In this document: positions 36,824 through 47,375 of the stretch, piece by piece
Numbering within the stretch: position 1 is the first letter of the stretch
Layout: each line of letters opens with the position of its first letter
Source of the DNA: Stropharia rugosoannulata
Lineage: Eukaryota > Basidiomycota > Agaricomycetes > Agaricales > Strophariaceae
NCBI GenBank assembly: GCA_028532985.1
Contig: JANCIK010000003.1
Coordinates: 816,001-880,000 of the forward strand
Direction of reading: 5' to 3'
Length of the DNA stretch: 64,000 bases
The notes under the pieces: generated by a model
Databases searched by the model: none
Told to the model about the DNA's origin: nothing
What the model saw: only the letters and a program-made list of their open reading frames with translations
Position numbers and translations under genes: made by a program

Positions 36824-37242
36824 AGTTTAGACACGGAATTAATCCGCAGAGAAAAAGATAAATGAGAAATGAAACTGGGAGGATATAAACGGTGAGAGGA
36901 AAAGGAGACGGGAAACACTGGGAGACAGCGAGGCTTAGTTTTCCTTATTTGGCTGCACTGCCCCGCGCAGCCACTCGACCCAGTGCGGAACAAAGTTGTC
37001 GTCCACTGTTAACGAGCTCCGCTGAGGCCTCCATATCCATTATGCGGCTCGCAATCACCTTTTTATTTTTTGAGCACATGGCTTGCACATGGCTTTCTGG
37101 GCTCGTCCAGGATAAATGATGTAAGCATGTAAAAGCATGCAATCACCTTCAGATACAGCTGCAGTGGTTGAGCTTGGGTTGAGCAGTCCGGTTGCAGTCC
37201 GGGAGTCTTTGATTTCTTAAGAATTCGGGAGAGTACGCAAAA

Positions 37243-37256
37243 AGAGAGAGAGAGAA
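37243..37256. repeat. Short (AG)n microsatellite
   Basis: Seven AG units in the spacer upstream of PalI-type copy 3. Confidence 0.6.
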
Positions 37257-37774
37257 AGTACAACTTTACAGGCAAGGATGTTCGGTTATGTACAAGACAA
37301 AAACTTGAAGTAAATGTCAAATTTTAACGTCTCATTTTCTTTGCTGAAGGATTCTGGTCCGGGTCAATGATCCAAAATTGACGATGCTACATTTGAGGCT
37401 GATAGTTCATTGCGGCGTTCTGTATTCGAGAGATAATGAACACCACTTGCACTGTATGGGGGCATAAGATGTATCGGAGGCATTGTCAGCTGTGCGGTAA
37501 TTGTCCGACCTGTTCATGAGCGCCTGATTTTGCTATTTCGATGACTACCAGTAAACGCAGACTTTGACCAGGATTTCTAGAGGAACTATTAGGGGTGGTC
37601 TGTATTTGAGATACCTAAGTTCTTCCCGTTGGTGAATAACGTGGCATTTGAGCAGCGAGTGTGAATCCAGTCACATTCGAACACCGGTCAGGAACGTACG
37701 GCGTAGACCCATTGTCCTATGAAGTAATTAGATTGATAACTGTCTGTGCCGTCGATTGTAGCTGACAGGGGATG

Positions 37775-37858
37775 CTATTGGCATAACTGATTATCGCAGT
37801 GGGCGTAGGAAAAGTAAGCCCAGATAACGAGTACTAGAACAACAGCGGAAGCCTTCAT
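37775..37858 (-). pseudogene. Signal-peptide start related to the receptor-like pair, probably a relic
   Basis: From the ATG at 37858 the minus strand reads MKASAVVLVLVIWAYFSYAHCDNQ and stops after 27 residues. The intact paralogues begin MRTSAVLFLGLWATYATAQ and MRTSVIAFLALGVTYATAQ, and all three have a TATATGTA element about 70-95 nt upstream (here at 37931-37940). Downstream, readable fragments with cysteines occur in more than one frame, but none follows the family's conserved exons well. It could instead be a short secreted protein with a small intron. A decayed third paralogue is the simpler reading. Confidence 0.4.
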
Positions 37859-38671
37859 GTTCGAGTATGGTAGCATAATTGCACTATAGTATATTCCTGA
37901 AAGCACTAGTCGAGCATGGCAAGGTCTTTTGTATATGTATGAGAAGAACCAAGGTCTCAACATAATATTGGTGAGTCAGAAAGTTGTAGAATGAGCTCAC
38001 GAGGTCGGCACGCAGGACATCTTATCAACTCACTTTAGCCATATCAGCGACCCAGCGCTGCTAGTCGACCTCGAACGATACTAGAGTTCAAGCTAGAATC
38101 CGACATGATAAACCTAGGCAAAAGGCCATGCACGCCTATCAGAGCATTGCGAGTGCTTGAATAATGGTGGAGGAGAGTAAGTGCCATGCAAGAACACGAG
38201 GCAAAAGGACTCAGTGACAAACTTCAAGCTTCAAAGCCGCTCACGATTCCCATGCCAAGACTGAATATCTGTGAGACTAAATAACTGTGAGAGTACACCG
38301 ACAGCTCTTGGATAGCTTGACAAGTGGCCTAGATTCCATACCGCACTGCATTAATATGTTAGTTCAAATGGAACAGTGGCAACCGAGAGATAACCGCAGC
38401 ACTGTCAGGTCATAGGCTGTCATAGGATGAGCGAGACACACTTCGTAGTCACTCAAAATTTAAACAAGCACAACTGCGAATATGAGTAGCTCTTCAGTAC
38501 GACGGTTTCATTCATGTTCCTTTGAGTGATTTAACATGTTACTGATGTTCAAAATCAATTCAAAATATGTAGAAGATAATTTGAAAAGACGACATATCAT
38601 TAACCACATAAAACGGAAATCATTAGAGTTGTTCAAATGAGGAGATTTTCTTATAGTGGATTGAGGCTTAA

Positions 38672-40035
38672 CTACATGACTTCAGGGGTACCCGCATAAC
38701 GGTGTACGTTCGGCTGAGAGATTGCACCAATATTCGTATAGTTAGGAACTCCTCCATTCGTCCTTAATGTGTCGGGATTGAAGTTTTGACTATGGGCCGG
38801 CGGGGAAGGGTTTGGAGAAACATTCTGCAAGAGAGGCTCGGCGCTTTGGCCAGGGAACGTGCTCGGATCATTGGGATTCTGGATGATTGAACAGTTACAG
38901 TTAGGGATATCAAAATAAATAATCAAAGTAACTTCACTCACATAGTATACAGCGGGTACAGGCACCGAAGTACCAGTACTAGAAGGGACAACGGCGCTAC
39001 CATTGGTGGAGTAAGCAGCTTCTGTGATAGCTAGCTTATCGGAATCAAAAGGTATTTCCCCGGGGTTTGTTGGCTTGCGACGACGCAGAAAGAAGATCAA
39101 AATGACGAGCAATATAATGGCCACAACGCCTCCAGCAACGCCTCCAGCAATTGCAGCGGTATTGTTCTTCTTGCTGTGAGAACTGGGGGGATTATTAGTG
39201 GGAGTCGTAACAGTCGGTTGAGGGATAGCAGTAGAGTCCGGGCCAACTATTTTCACATGAATATCTCATTCATCAGAATATCAAAATTAATCAAGTACCA
39301 TCGCTTTGCGCTAGCTGCGGGTTGAAAATGTTGATTCCGTTTGCCTTCATGAATTTAGAGTGAAACAATTAGATACGGGGATACATATTTTCCAGATTAA
39401 CTTACCGTTGGGTCCATGTATGCCCAATGAGGTACAGCAACTCCAGACGGTATTGGGACCGGAAAACTATGATATTCTAAACAAAGGTTCGAGTCTCTTA
39501 ATAGAGATACGTACACGGAGATCGATACAGTCGTACAATTTTGATCATAATGAGACCAACTGTACACCATGTCAGTCGTTATTCACGGCGTAGAGAAGAA
39601 GTCACCCACTCGTCTACAATGGCGCCCTGACAAAAAGCGCATGCACTTAATATGTTGTAAAAGACAGAACTGCATATACATTGATTGGTAAATCCAGCTT
39701 GCGGCCCCAAATAATTTTCATCGGGAGTTAAATCATCAACTTCAAAGTCTAGGTAATATCAGGTCAGGTAACTGAACATACACGCATACGACTAAATACT
39801 CACTAGTCCCAGTACATGCCTCTCCCAGAGCTGATAATACTTCGCAAGGACTCTGGTTCAAAGAGTTGAATGTCTATTAAATTGAACACCAGGATAAGAA
39901 TCATCGACTCTTGATTTATTTTAAACCTCCAGAGCAGCATGAACGTACCCAGCTGAAGCCTGATTCGCAAGTCGGAAATTGAGCTGTCGCATATGTTACC
40001 CCGAGGGCCAAGAACGCGATTACAGAAGTCCTCAT
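38672..40035 (-). CDS. Single-pass, cysteine-rich receptor-like membrane protein, copy A
   Basis: Spliced from about eight exons to roughly 350 residues. A signal peptide (MRTSVIAFLALGVTYATAQ) leads a small cysteine-rich ectodomain: TFNSLNQSPCEVLSALGEAC, then ENYLGPQAGFTNQCICSSVFYNILSACAFCQ, then DWSHYDQNC and the proline motif PSGVAVPHWAYMDPT. A Thr/Ser/Pro stalk precedes one helix (AIAGGVAGGVVAIILLVILIFFL) and a stop-transfer RRRK. The tail contains NPNDPSTFPGQSAEPLLQ and ends AGTPEVM. I recognise the NSxxQSPC / CxCSSVxYxxLSACxxCQ pattern as a widespread, uncharacterised agaricomycete family. No ligand or function is known to me. Introns are placed at the same points as in copy B. Confidence 0.82.
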
Positions 40036-41017
40036 AGCGGCGACAGTGGCTAGCCCACACCAAACAAGACGAAGTTGGGAAGGAAGAGCGCCAGCCAGCT
40101 GCCCAACACGCACCTGTCGTACATATACATTGAATCTTGGGATACAACAAGTGTGCAGCTTCCCATGCTGCCAAACGCGTTGATGTTCCTGAATCCTGAT
40201 CATATCCCCATACTGACGGAAACGAGTCCGTTCTCGGTCGCCCACGGCTGTGACCAAGTGGCAACAGGTTTCCACGATTTCAGGATCACAAAGAAATAGT
40301 TATTTCCAAGACTCCAGCGAGCTCAAGTCGTGGAAGAAGGTAATGTTCATTGTCGATCTTCATGATTTTTCGAACGGCGATATCGCAAATACATACACCC
40401 TCTTGATGAAAGTACATAATAGACCTGTCTGATGCGATGGATAAGCGTGTCTTGATAAATTCATTGAAGCAGATGACCAGTGCCCGTGGCTAAAGGGCTC
40501 ATAGCCTTGCCAGAGTGTCATCCTCATACGAGTCCTGTACACCGCCTTGATGTCCTTGACGTCTTTATTCAACCTTGATAAAATTAGACGCCAGTCTATT
40601 CGCTGGCGGGTATGCCCCGATGTGCCAGACGCTGCGCACAGCAGCAAACCTGTACAGGAGCAGTATGACATCCACGAGCCAGGGGAAAGTAATATGTCAG
40701 GAACAGAGCAGATCAAACGCAATGAAGCGAAAATCTGTGCACTTGGTAGCCAATAGTAGCACATTGCAAGCCGGATGTTCTCCTCCAAAGACTAGATATC
40801 CATCATGTGTGCTGCCTACTTAGCTTTATTGTAATTATTTAAGGCGGTAAGAAGCATACTGGTAGATGGTTATGCGAGACGGGAATGTTCTTTGAGAGAG
40901 CTCCGTTCTGCCTAACGGGCCCTTTCTCGTATTCCTCATGCTACGTCCTGTTTAAGCCATCCATTATCTTTGCCCGAAGTAGAAGCCTATAGAAACTCTT
41001 GATAGTGGCAATGTACA
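40036..41017. promoter_or_regulatory. Upstream region of copy A, duplicated upstream of copy B
   Basis: Sequence from the start of copy A to at least 40.3 kb, with scattered matches to 40.75 kb, aligns with the region upstream of copy B (43.3-43.9 kb). Examples are GCTAGCCCACACC and CCCATGCTGCCAAA shared in the same order. The TATATGTA element (minus strand) lies at about 40119-40128, near 90 nt before the ATG. The open frame at 40360-40788 does not look coding. Confidence 0.5.
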
Positions 41018-41262
41018 TGTGCTCAGCCCATAGCCAAAGTCAAGCCAAAGTTGGATTTGAATAAGTCGTGTCAACGTTATCCAAACCTCCTGTTTCCGAG
41101 TTTCCGGCCACGGAGACTGGCGAACGGAGGAAGTGCAGAGATGGAGAGAATTGGAAAGGGAAGACAGAAAGATGCTATAGTCAGATCCTGCCAATTCCTG
41201 GTTGCCAGTATGACGATTGCCTCCAGGGTTTTGACGAGGTCTTGTCTTGCGGGCCGGATACA
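41018..41262 (-). pseudogene. Decayed copy of the first exon of PalI-type copy 3
   Basis: This stretch aligns by eye over its length with 36595-36823. The exon end corresponds: minus-strand GACACGACTTATTCAAATCC against GGCACGACTTGTTCAAGTCC in the intact gene. The conserved cysteine is lost (TGT to TAT), and an in-frame TGA follows a few codons later. Middle parts (CGAGTTTCCGGCCACGGAGA against CAGAGTTGCCGGCAACGGAGA) and the promoter side (CTTGGTTTTCCATATTTGGCT at about 41449 against CTTAGTTTTCCTTATTTGGCT at about 36934) are also shared. No other PalI exons follow, so only the 5' end was copied. Confidence 0.7.
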
Positions 41263-41908
41263 AGTCGAATCGGATATGTTTTCATCATAACCTATGTATA
41301 TATATGCATATCAGTGGACCTGTAGCGACTGATAAATTGAAAGGAAGCGAGGGGGTAGATTGAAAAGTGGAGCGCAAAGGGGGAGCAGGTTGCAGATGGG
41401 AGTAAATTGTAGGAAGAAGACCTAAGAAGACGATGGCTGAACCGCAGCTTGGTTTTCCATATTTGGCTTAGTAGAGTCACCTCGTCCGACTGCAAGTCTG
41501 CAACCATTGGTACTTGACTGGTACTTGGATAACATACACTCCTTTTAAGTAAGCACAAGCAAGGAAAATGAGGTGTTGACCCGAATTAATTCAGGACTCG
41601 GTGAATTAAAATGTGAATGTCTCGACCGTCTATCAGTTCCACGTCTGTCAGGATAAAGCACTAAAATATACTTCCTGCTAGCTGCAAATGTCAAATTTGC
41701 TTCACTTCATTTGACCTTTCAAACATGGAAGAGTTGTCCGGATAGAAACCATATATTACCGTGCGGTGGCTCGACGTATATAAAAAATGAGAAAGACATC
41801 AACAATACCAATCAATATATATATCCGCAAAAATCGTATCAAAGTCGTTGTCTGGTGTATGCCAGTCAATGAAAGCAGGCTCGTTTAATGAAAGCAGGTT
41901 CGCGTCGG
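41263..41908. other. Spacer containing the copied PalI-type promoter
   Basis: About 650 bp, no gene. The part up to about 41.5 kb is the duplicated promoter of PalI-type copy 3. The remainder is AT-rich and probably the 3' UTR of copy B. Confidence 0.45.
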
Positions 41909-43298
41909 TTACATGACTTCCGCAGTGCCCGTGTAGCCAGCGTGACCAGGATGCATGTTTTGTTGAGAAACAGCGCCCATATTTGTGTAATGCGTAGCGC
42001 CGGTGTGATTCGTTGTCAACGTGTTCGGGGTAAAGTGTTGACTGTGAGCCGCGGGCGATGGTGTTGAGTATACACCCTGCATGAGAGGCTCGGCACTTTG
42101 GCCAGGGAAAGTGGTAGGGTCATTAGGATCCTGGAAAAATCCAAGTGTCAGAATTCGAATTTGAGAGTGGCACGATATATAACTTACGTAGAATTTGGCG
42201 GGCGCAGAAGTCCCAGTGCTAGATGGCATGATCATGCTAGCACTATTGGGGTATGCAGCTTCCGGGTTCACCAGCTTATCCGAATCGAAGGATGTTGAGC
42301 CCGATTTTGCTGGTCTGCGACGGCGTAGGAAGAAGAAAATGAGCACAGAAATCAAGATGATAGCTACAATCCCTCCAACAACTCCTCCAGCAATTGCGCC
42401 AGCGTTACTCTTCTTCCCGCTATGGGGCGCAGGGGTACTGGTACCTGTGCTGCCGCTCGCACTTGTAGAACTGGATTGAGGGATGGCAGTGGATTCCGGT
42501 CCAACTAGTCCAGAATGAGCGATCACCCATCAAACCAGCGAAGTGGAAGACATACCATCGGCTTGCGCTAATTGAGGGTTAAAAGTGTTGATCCCGTTCG
42601 CCTTTCATGGGACAATCATTACGACACAAAAAAATGTAACAAACCAAGTCAACTTACCGTTGGGTCCATGTATGCCCAGTGAGGTACAGCGATGCCAGAA
42701 GGTATGGCAGGCGGAAAGCTACGCGGCATAAGTAAATTGTAGATGTACTGTGGATGTTATACGTACACCGTAACTGATACAATTGAGCAATTTTGATCGT
42801 AAACTGACCAGCTAGAGAGGAGTGATAAGTGTTGAGGAATACCACTGGGGATCAGGCCACCCACTTCGATACCTCGGCTCCTTGACATAACGCGCAAGCG
42901 CTCAAAACGTTATAAAAGACTGAGCTGCACCTGCACTGATTCGTGAACCCCACTTGAGGTCCCAAATAATTTTCATCGGACGACAAAGCAGGAATCGGAA
43001 AGCCTGGATAACGTTGGTAATTGAACGAATATGTATACAATCGGGTACGCACTGGTTCCAGTACATGCTTGCCCCAGAGCTGAAGCAACTTGGCAAGGAC
43101 TCTGCTGGAATTCGTTGAACGCCTATCAGTCAATACACCACCAGGATAATCATCAGTGATCCACGAATAACTTTCAATACACACTTAGCAGAAACATACC
43201 CAGGTGAAGTTTGATAGTGTGCAATTGGGAAATGTACCAGATTGAGCTGTCGCATATGTGGCCCAGAGACCCAGAAACAACACTGCAGAGGTCCTCAT
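41909..43298 (-). CDS. Single-pass, cysteine-rich receptor-like membrane protein, copy B
   Basis: Close paralogue of copy A with the same exon plan, roughly 350 residues. Signal peptide MRTSAVLFLGLWATYATAQ. The ectodomain has AFNEFQQSPCQVASALGQAC, ENYLGPQVGFTNQCRCSSVF, YNVLSACALCQ, NWSVYDQNC and PSGIAVPHWAYMDPT. A Ser/Thr-rich stalk (SSSTSASGSTGTSTPAP) and a helix (AIAGGVVGGIVAIILISVLIFFFL) with RRRRP follow. The tail has DPNDPTTFPGQSAEPLMQ and ends GTAEVM. Ectodomain cysteines, the MDPT-ANGIN junction and the tail motif are the best conserved parts between the copies, which suggests constraint both outside and inside the cell. The function is unknown. Confidence 0.84.
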
Positions 43299-45945
43299 AA
43301 CGACGATAGCTTGCTAGCCCACACCGAGCAAGATGGAGTCAGGAAGGAAGGGACGTCAGACGTCCGCCCAAGCCGCGCCCTACTTTACATATACGTTGAT
43401 ACAGTAAGGAGTGTTATTCCCATGCTGCCAAATGTGATGATGTTCCTGAGCATAGCCCCATCTTGCCGAAAACCAATCTTCGTACGTTGTCCACTTTACA
43501 GGCATCGCTGATTGCGGGATAAGGTAAAATAATTACTCGCAGGGATCCCTCTAGCTCAAAGTCTTCATAGAAGGAGTTGATATTTGGTTTGATTTAATGT
43601 CAGCGCTGTAGAAACTGAATGTTCTTGGTCGTCGATGAGCGCGTGAGACTGACAAGTGCGTCGTGGTAAATTGATTGATGAAGCAGCCGACCAGTGCCAG
43701 TGGCTGTTATAGGTTAGCTCCTTGCTATCGTTCTAAACTCAGAACATGCACGCTGCCTTTGGCACCCATGTAAATATAACGCCGGCATGCATGAGGCTGC
43801 GCTGTTTGCCAGACTTTGTGCACAGCAGAGCGATACGGAGAGCAGTTACAGTTGCTCCACGGTTGGAGAAAGTAACGATGCTCCTTGGAGCTCATCGTCC
43901 TTCTATGTTTTGTCTCAGCTGATAACTCACAACAGAATGAAGCCAAAATGAATCACCACACCTATGTATCTGTCATCAAAGTCATCACCGAGGACCTCGC
44001 GATCTTCCTGAACGAGCGGACAACGACGTTCCCAGCTACATACCCGGCATGAGGCCGGACATGCAGTGATAAGCTCGTCCTGAGGGGTGTCGCTGTCCTT
44101 TAACGTGTTGTAGGTCCGCCATGATTCTTTCCGAGTCCGTGAAGGCCAGCGGCGACGGTGAACTGGCGGATCATTTTGTCCGGCCCGTTGCTTGACCACT
44201 TCGAAAAGAATTAGGCGCCCATGTAGAACGGTGGAACGCCTTCAGCGCTGGCCGACGGGGCTTGTGAGGATTCCAGGATCGGAGGCATGGAATCTGGATG
44301 CTATATGGCAAGCAAGAAATATTGTGGCCGCCCCCTTGATAACTCGGTATTTAGGTATGTTAGATAATGGCTGGTCATGCACTGTCGATGACTCCTTTTG
44401 CTGGCTCATTGGGCCATAGCCCAACCATCCAGCACAAGGTAGCAGCAAGAATACACGGCTTCTAAAATGCATGATGGAGATGTGGAGAGAAGAGGGGTGA
44501 CATTACTATTGGGATCCACCCCTGTATTTGGGCTAGAGGCAACTCAAAAAAAAACATTCACTCACCATTTACCCCGTCTCGACTTCTTAGAATTTAGAAT
44601 TTCAGCTGTAAATTGGTCTTGCAAGCTATTATTTTAGACGTGAAGATCCGCCCTGTCCACTCGTTGCATCGTTTGCGTCTGCATAGAATACAACGTGCCA
44701 CAGCGGACCTAGGTATCATGCCACAAGCTTCGGGCAAGCAAGCAACACATCACAGCTAAAGCATGCACCATATCAGAAAATCTCGACCACTATTCTCTAC
44801 ATCAGTGGGAAGCTGCTTTAAAGCATTCGTGACCTGGCTGGGTCAGCAACATAGAACATAGAGCGTGATGAGCCGTCAACATTTTATTGTGTTTGTTAAT
44901 AACATGCCTATCTCACTGGGTGATAATCAGACTGACCATCTAGGCATCACCTGTGGCTAGTCTCCACATTCCAGCCGGATGGTTCACCATACCCGTGGGT
45001 CTGTGTGAGTGAAGCTACGTGATGGTAGACATGCTGCGATATTTTTAAGGAAACTCAGAGGGTATATTATACGGTCCTCGGCCTGTTAAAGACGGGATGG
45101 TGAAACGTAATATTCGTACCAATTTTGATAATCGCTGCTGAGCGCGTAGGCTCATACCTCTCCGGGGAACTGACGCAGTCCAGGCGGCACCGAAAGGTGA
45201 AATGTCAGGGATGTACTACACAAATGAAATAGATGTCATGTCCCGACCCGACTAAAAATATGCAAAAAATTCCCTGCCCATTCTTTCGGCGCGGAAATGG
45301 TCTTCCGATAGCCTTTGCTTGCATGAGCTCTTTTGAATGTCGTGGATGCAAAGCTGCATGTACAGTATGCTCCTCCGAGTGGTGATCGCTGCATTCTAGG
45401 TGGTGGGAAAGCCGCAATGATCTACGGCTGACGAGCAAGCCGTTGCTTGCCGGAGCAACGCGCCAAACTACACCTTCTCATTTGGGCCGACGCCCAGTAA
45501 AATATGTATAGCAACTCATCTGTTTCACGTAAACAACTTGCCAAAAGGACAAAGCGTGCCCGCTGAATCATCTTGATCATGCCCCCACGTAACTCGTGTC
45601 GGCCTTGATTATTCCGTATCATAAGAGCTATATGTGCTGCCCGAGATCATGTTCTCGCTGCCCTCGAATGCACCATTAGCTTCCCATATTAACCACCGCA
45701 GCACCTGTGTAGGCGTTTGCTAACGCCTGCTCTTTATCAACTGCGTATTGATCTGGTTGCCGCCAACTTCCGAATATCAGACAGCGCCCGGAGTCATTCA
45801 ACGTTTCAAGTTGCCGCAGTTTCCGCCACGGCGCATCGACGTAACGCCCGGCGCCCAGTAGACAAATAGCTCTCTAGTTACGCGCCACGAAATTCATTTC
45901 TTTATTTCTTTCCACACACTCCAAGTGTCCGATTCTGAAGTGAGG
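43299..45945. other. Long gene-poor spacer
   Basis: About 2.65 kb. The first ~600 bp are the duplicated upstream region of copy B, with a TATATGTA element (minus strand) near 43386-43393. The rest contains only short frames without domains; one (44242-44472, -) begins with a hydrophobic stretch but shows nothing further. The last 100 bp are the leader of the next + gene. I see no transposon ends. Confidence 0.5.
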
Positions 45946-47133
45946 ATGGACACGACCCAGGCTCAAGGAGTGCTGGTCAATGTAGTCGGTTTGTTGTATG
46001 CTAGTTTGGGTTTCTCATTGGTATGTATACGCTTTATGATTATTATCTTAAGATCCTGAGAGTACTGATTCGCCGCGCTACAGAGCGTTATTTCAGCTCT
46101 ATTTAATTTACTCTATCGCGGGGCTACAGGACCCAACGAATTAATTGCGGCATTAGCTGCACACCCCGAACAGTCGAGATCACCTCGTAGCACGAAATCA
46201 CGACAATCCCCCCTCCGCAGCATAACTCACGACGAGCCGATCGAGGTTGTGTCTCGTCCCACTGTTAACAGAATATTTTTCCATTCGTCCTCGGACACCA
46301 AAGATGTTGCATTTTACGACAGTCCTCCCTCAAGTCCGAGCAGCATTCCCCAGTCTTTGTCGACAACAGATAGCGAGAAAACAGAGGATACTGTGGTTAA
46401 TGTCAGTCAGCAGAGACGGCCATTTAACCACCAACGGTCCCAGTCTATTCCCGCTATTTTAGTGGACAACTACGACTCTGCAGAATACATAACTTGGAAC
46501 TCTGTGGACCTCGAGGAGGATTCTCGCCCTCCTCTGTATGACGACCCGGAAGTTACCCCGCCATCGAAGAGCCGGGGCGAAAATAGCACATCTCATCATC
46601 ATTCTATTTGCGACAACATCAGATCGCGTCCCCGTATTTTTACACCAAAGCTATGGGGGAAAGATAAGAAGATGAAGCCACTTAAAAGGTGTCGGTCGTC
46701 TCCGCAGCTATATCAGGGCCCAGTTCTGCCGCTTCCTCTACCACTGCCGCCGAGCGATCATCTGACAGGCAGCGAGTCCGAAAATGTGCCCGAGGCAAAG
46801 GCGAGCTTGAAGAAGACCAAGTCGTGGAAGGGTCTACGAAAAGCGCGCAGTGGCACGCTTCCGGAGAGTAAGTCCCATCAGTTTAGTGGCTTTGTGCGCC
46901 GTCTGATCAAAGGCGCAACAGAATCCAAGGCCGAGCGCAAGGCAGAGAAGAAGAAGTCGCAAACGCTGCGCACCCACCCATATGAAGCGCCATATTTTGC
47001 GCCTCCTCCAATACCAGCCATGCCGGTCAACATAACATTCATTGGTGATGCCACCACATCGGGCTCGCGCGAGTCGTCGCCCAAGTCGTCGATTGACCGG
47101 AAACCGTCTCGTCGATTGTCGTTAAAATCATAG
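45946..47133 (+). CDS. Unknown protein with hydrophobic N-terminus and PPxY motif
   Basis: Two exons (45946-46020 and 46084-47133) give 374 residues. The first ~40 residues are hydrophobic (VLVNVVGLLYASLGFSL, then VISALFNLLYRG across the intron), suggesting membrane attachment or an amphipathic anchor. The rest is polar and probably disordered: a serine/arginine-rich region, an acidic patch leading into PPLY (46528-46539, a PPxY WW-domain ligand), basic blocks (KLWGKDKKMKPLKRC, KAERKAEKKKSQTL) and a basic C-terminus KPSRRLSLKS. I do not recognise the family. PPxY and basic clusters would fit a membrane-associated adaptor, but that is inference. Confidence 0.75.
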
Positions 47134-47375
47134 CTGTCACTCGTTTGTGTCTCGGACGTTCTACTCGTATAGCTGCTAGTATTTGTTTGTTGTACCACCA
47201 CTTGTTTAACCCACACTCAGCCACACTCGTTTACAATTTGTCTACCACTGTACTATTATTAGCGAAGCGCCAAGAGGGCAATCTTATCTTATCTCATATT
47301 CGCACGGTGATTTGCCTCCGCTGGAGCGAGGGAGACGGCGGTGGCCAGGGCGAGACAGACTTGAAATTGAAAAGC

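Larger units (their letters stand above)
36824..38671. other. Gene-poor spacer with promoter of PalI-type copy 3 and a decayed secreted-protein start
   Basis: About 1.85 kb. The first 150 bp are the copy 3 promoter, with a stretch (36934-36954) that recurs at 41448-41468. A dinucleotide AG repeat lies at 37243-37256. A signal-peptide-like start at 37858 is listed separately. Nothing else looks coding. Confidence 0.5.

Noticed and set aside
40360..40788. Open frame of 142 residues on the minus strand upstream of copy A
   Set aside because: It lies in the duplicated promoter region; the matching region upstream of copy B does not keep the frame, and no domain is visible.
43725..44472. Several short minus-strand frames upstream of copy B, one with a hydrophobic start
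   Set aside because: No homology, no credible splice continuation and no conservation with the copy A side.
43299..45945. Transposon or tRNA in the gene-poor spacer
   Set aside because: I looked for terminal inverted repeats, transposase motifs and cloverleaf arms and saw none; a computational search could still find a degraded element.
47145..47375. Longer N-terminus for SIN3
   Set aside because: No ATG lies in the upstream part of the frame; it reads as leader sequence, and MSDTVPE at 47376 is the natural start.
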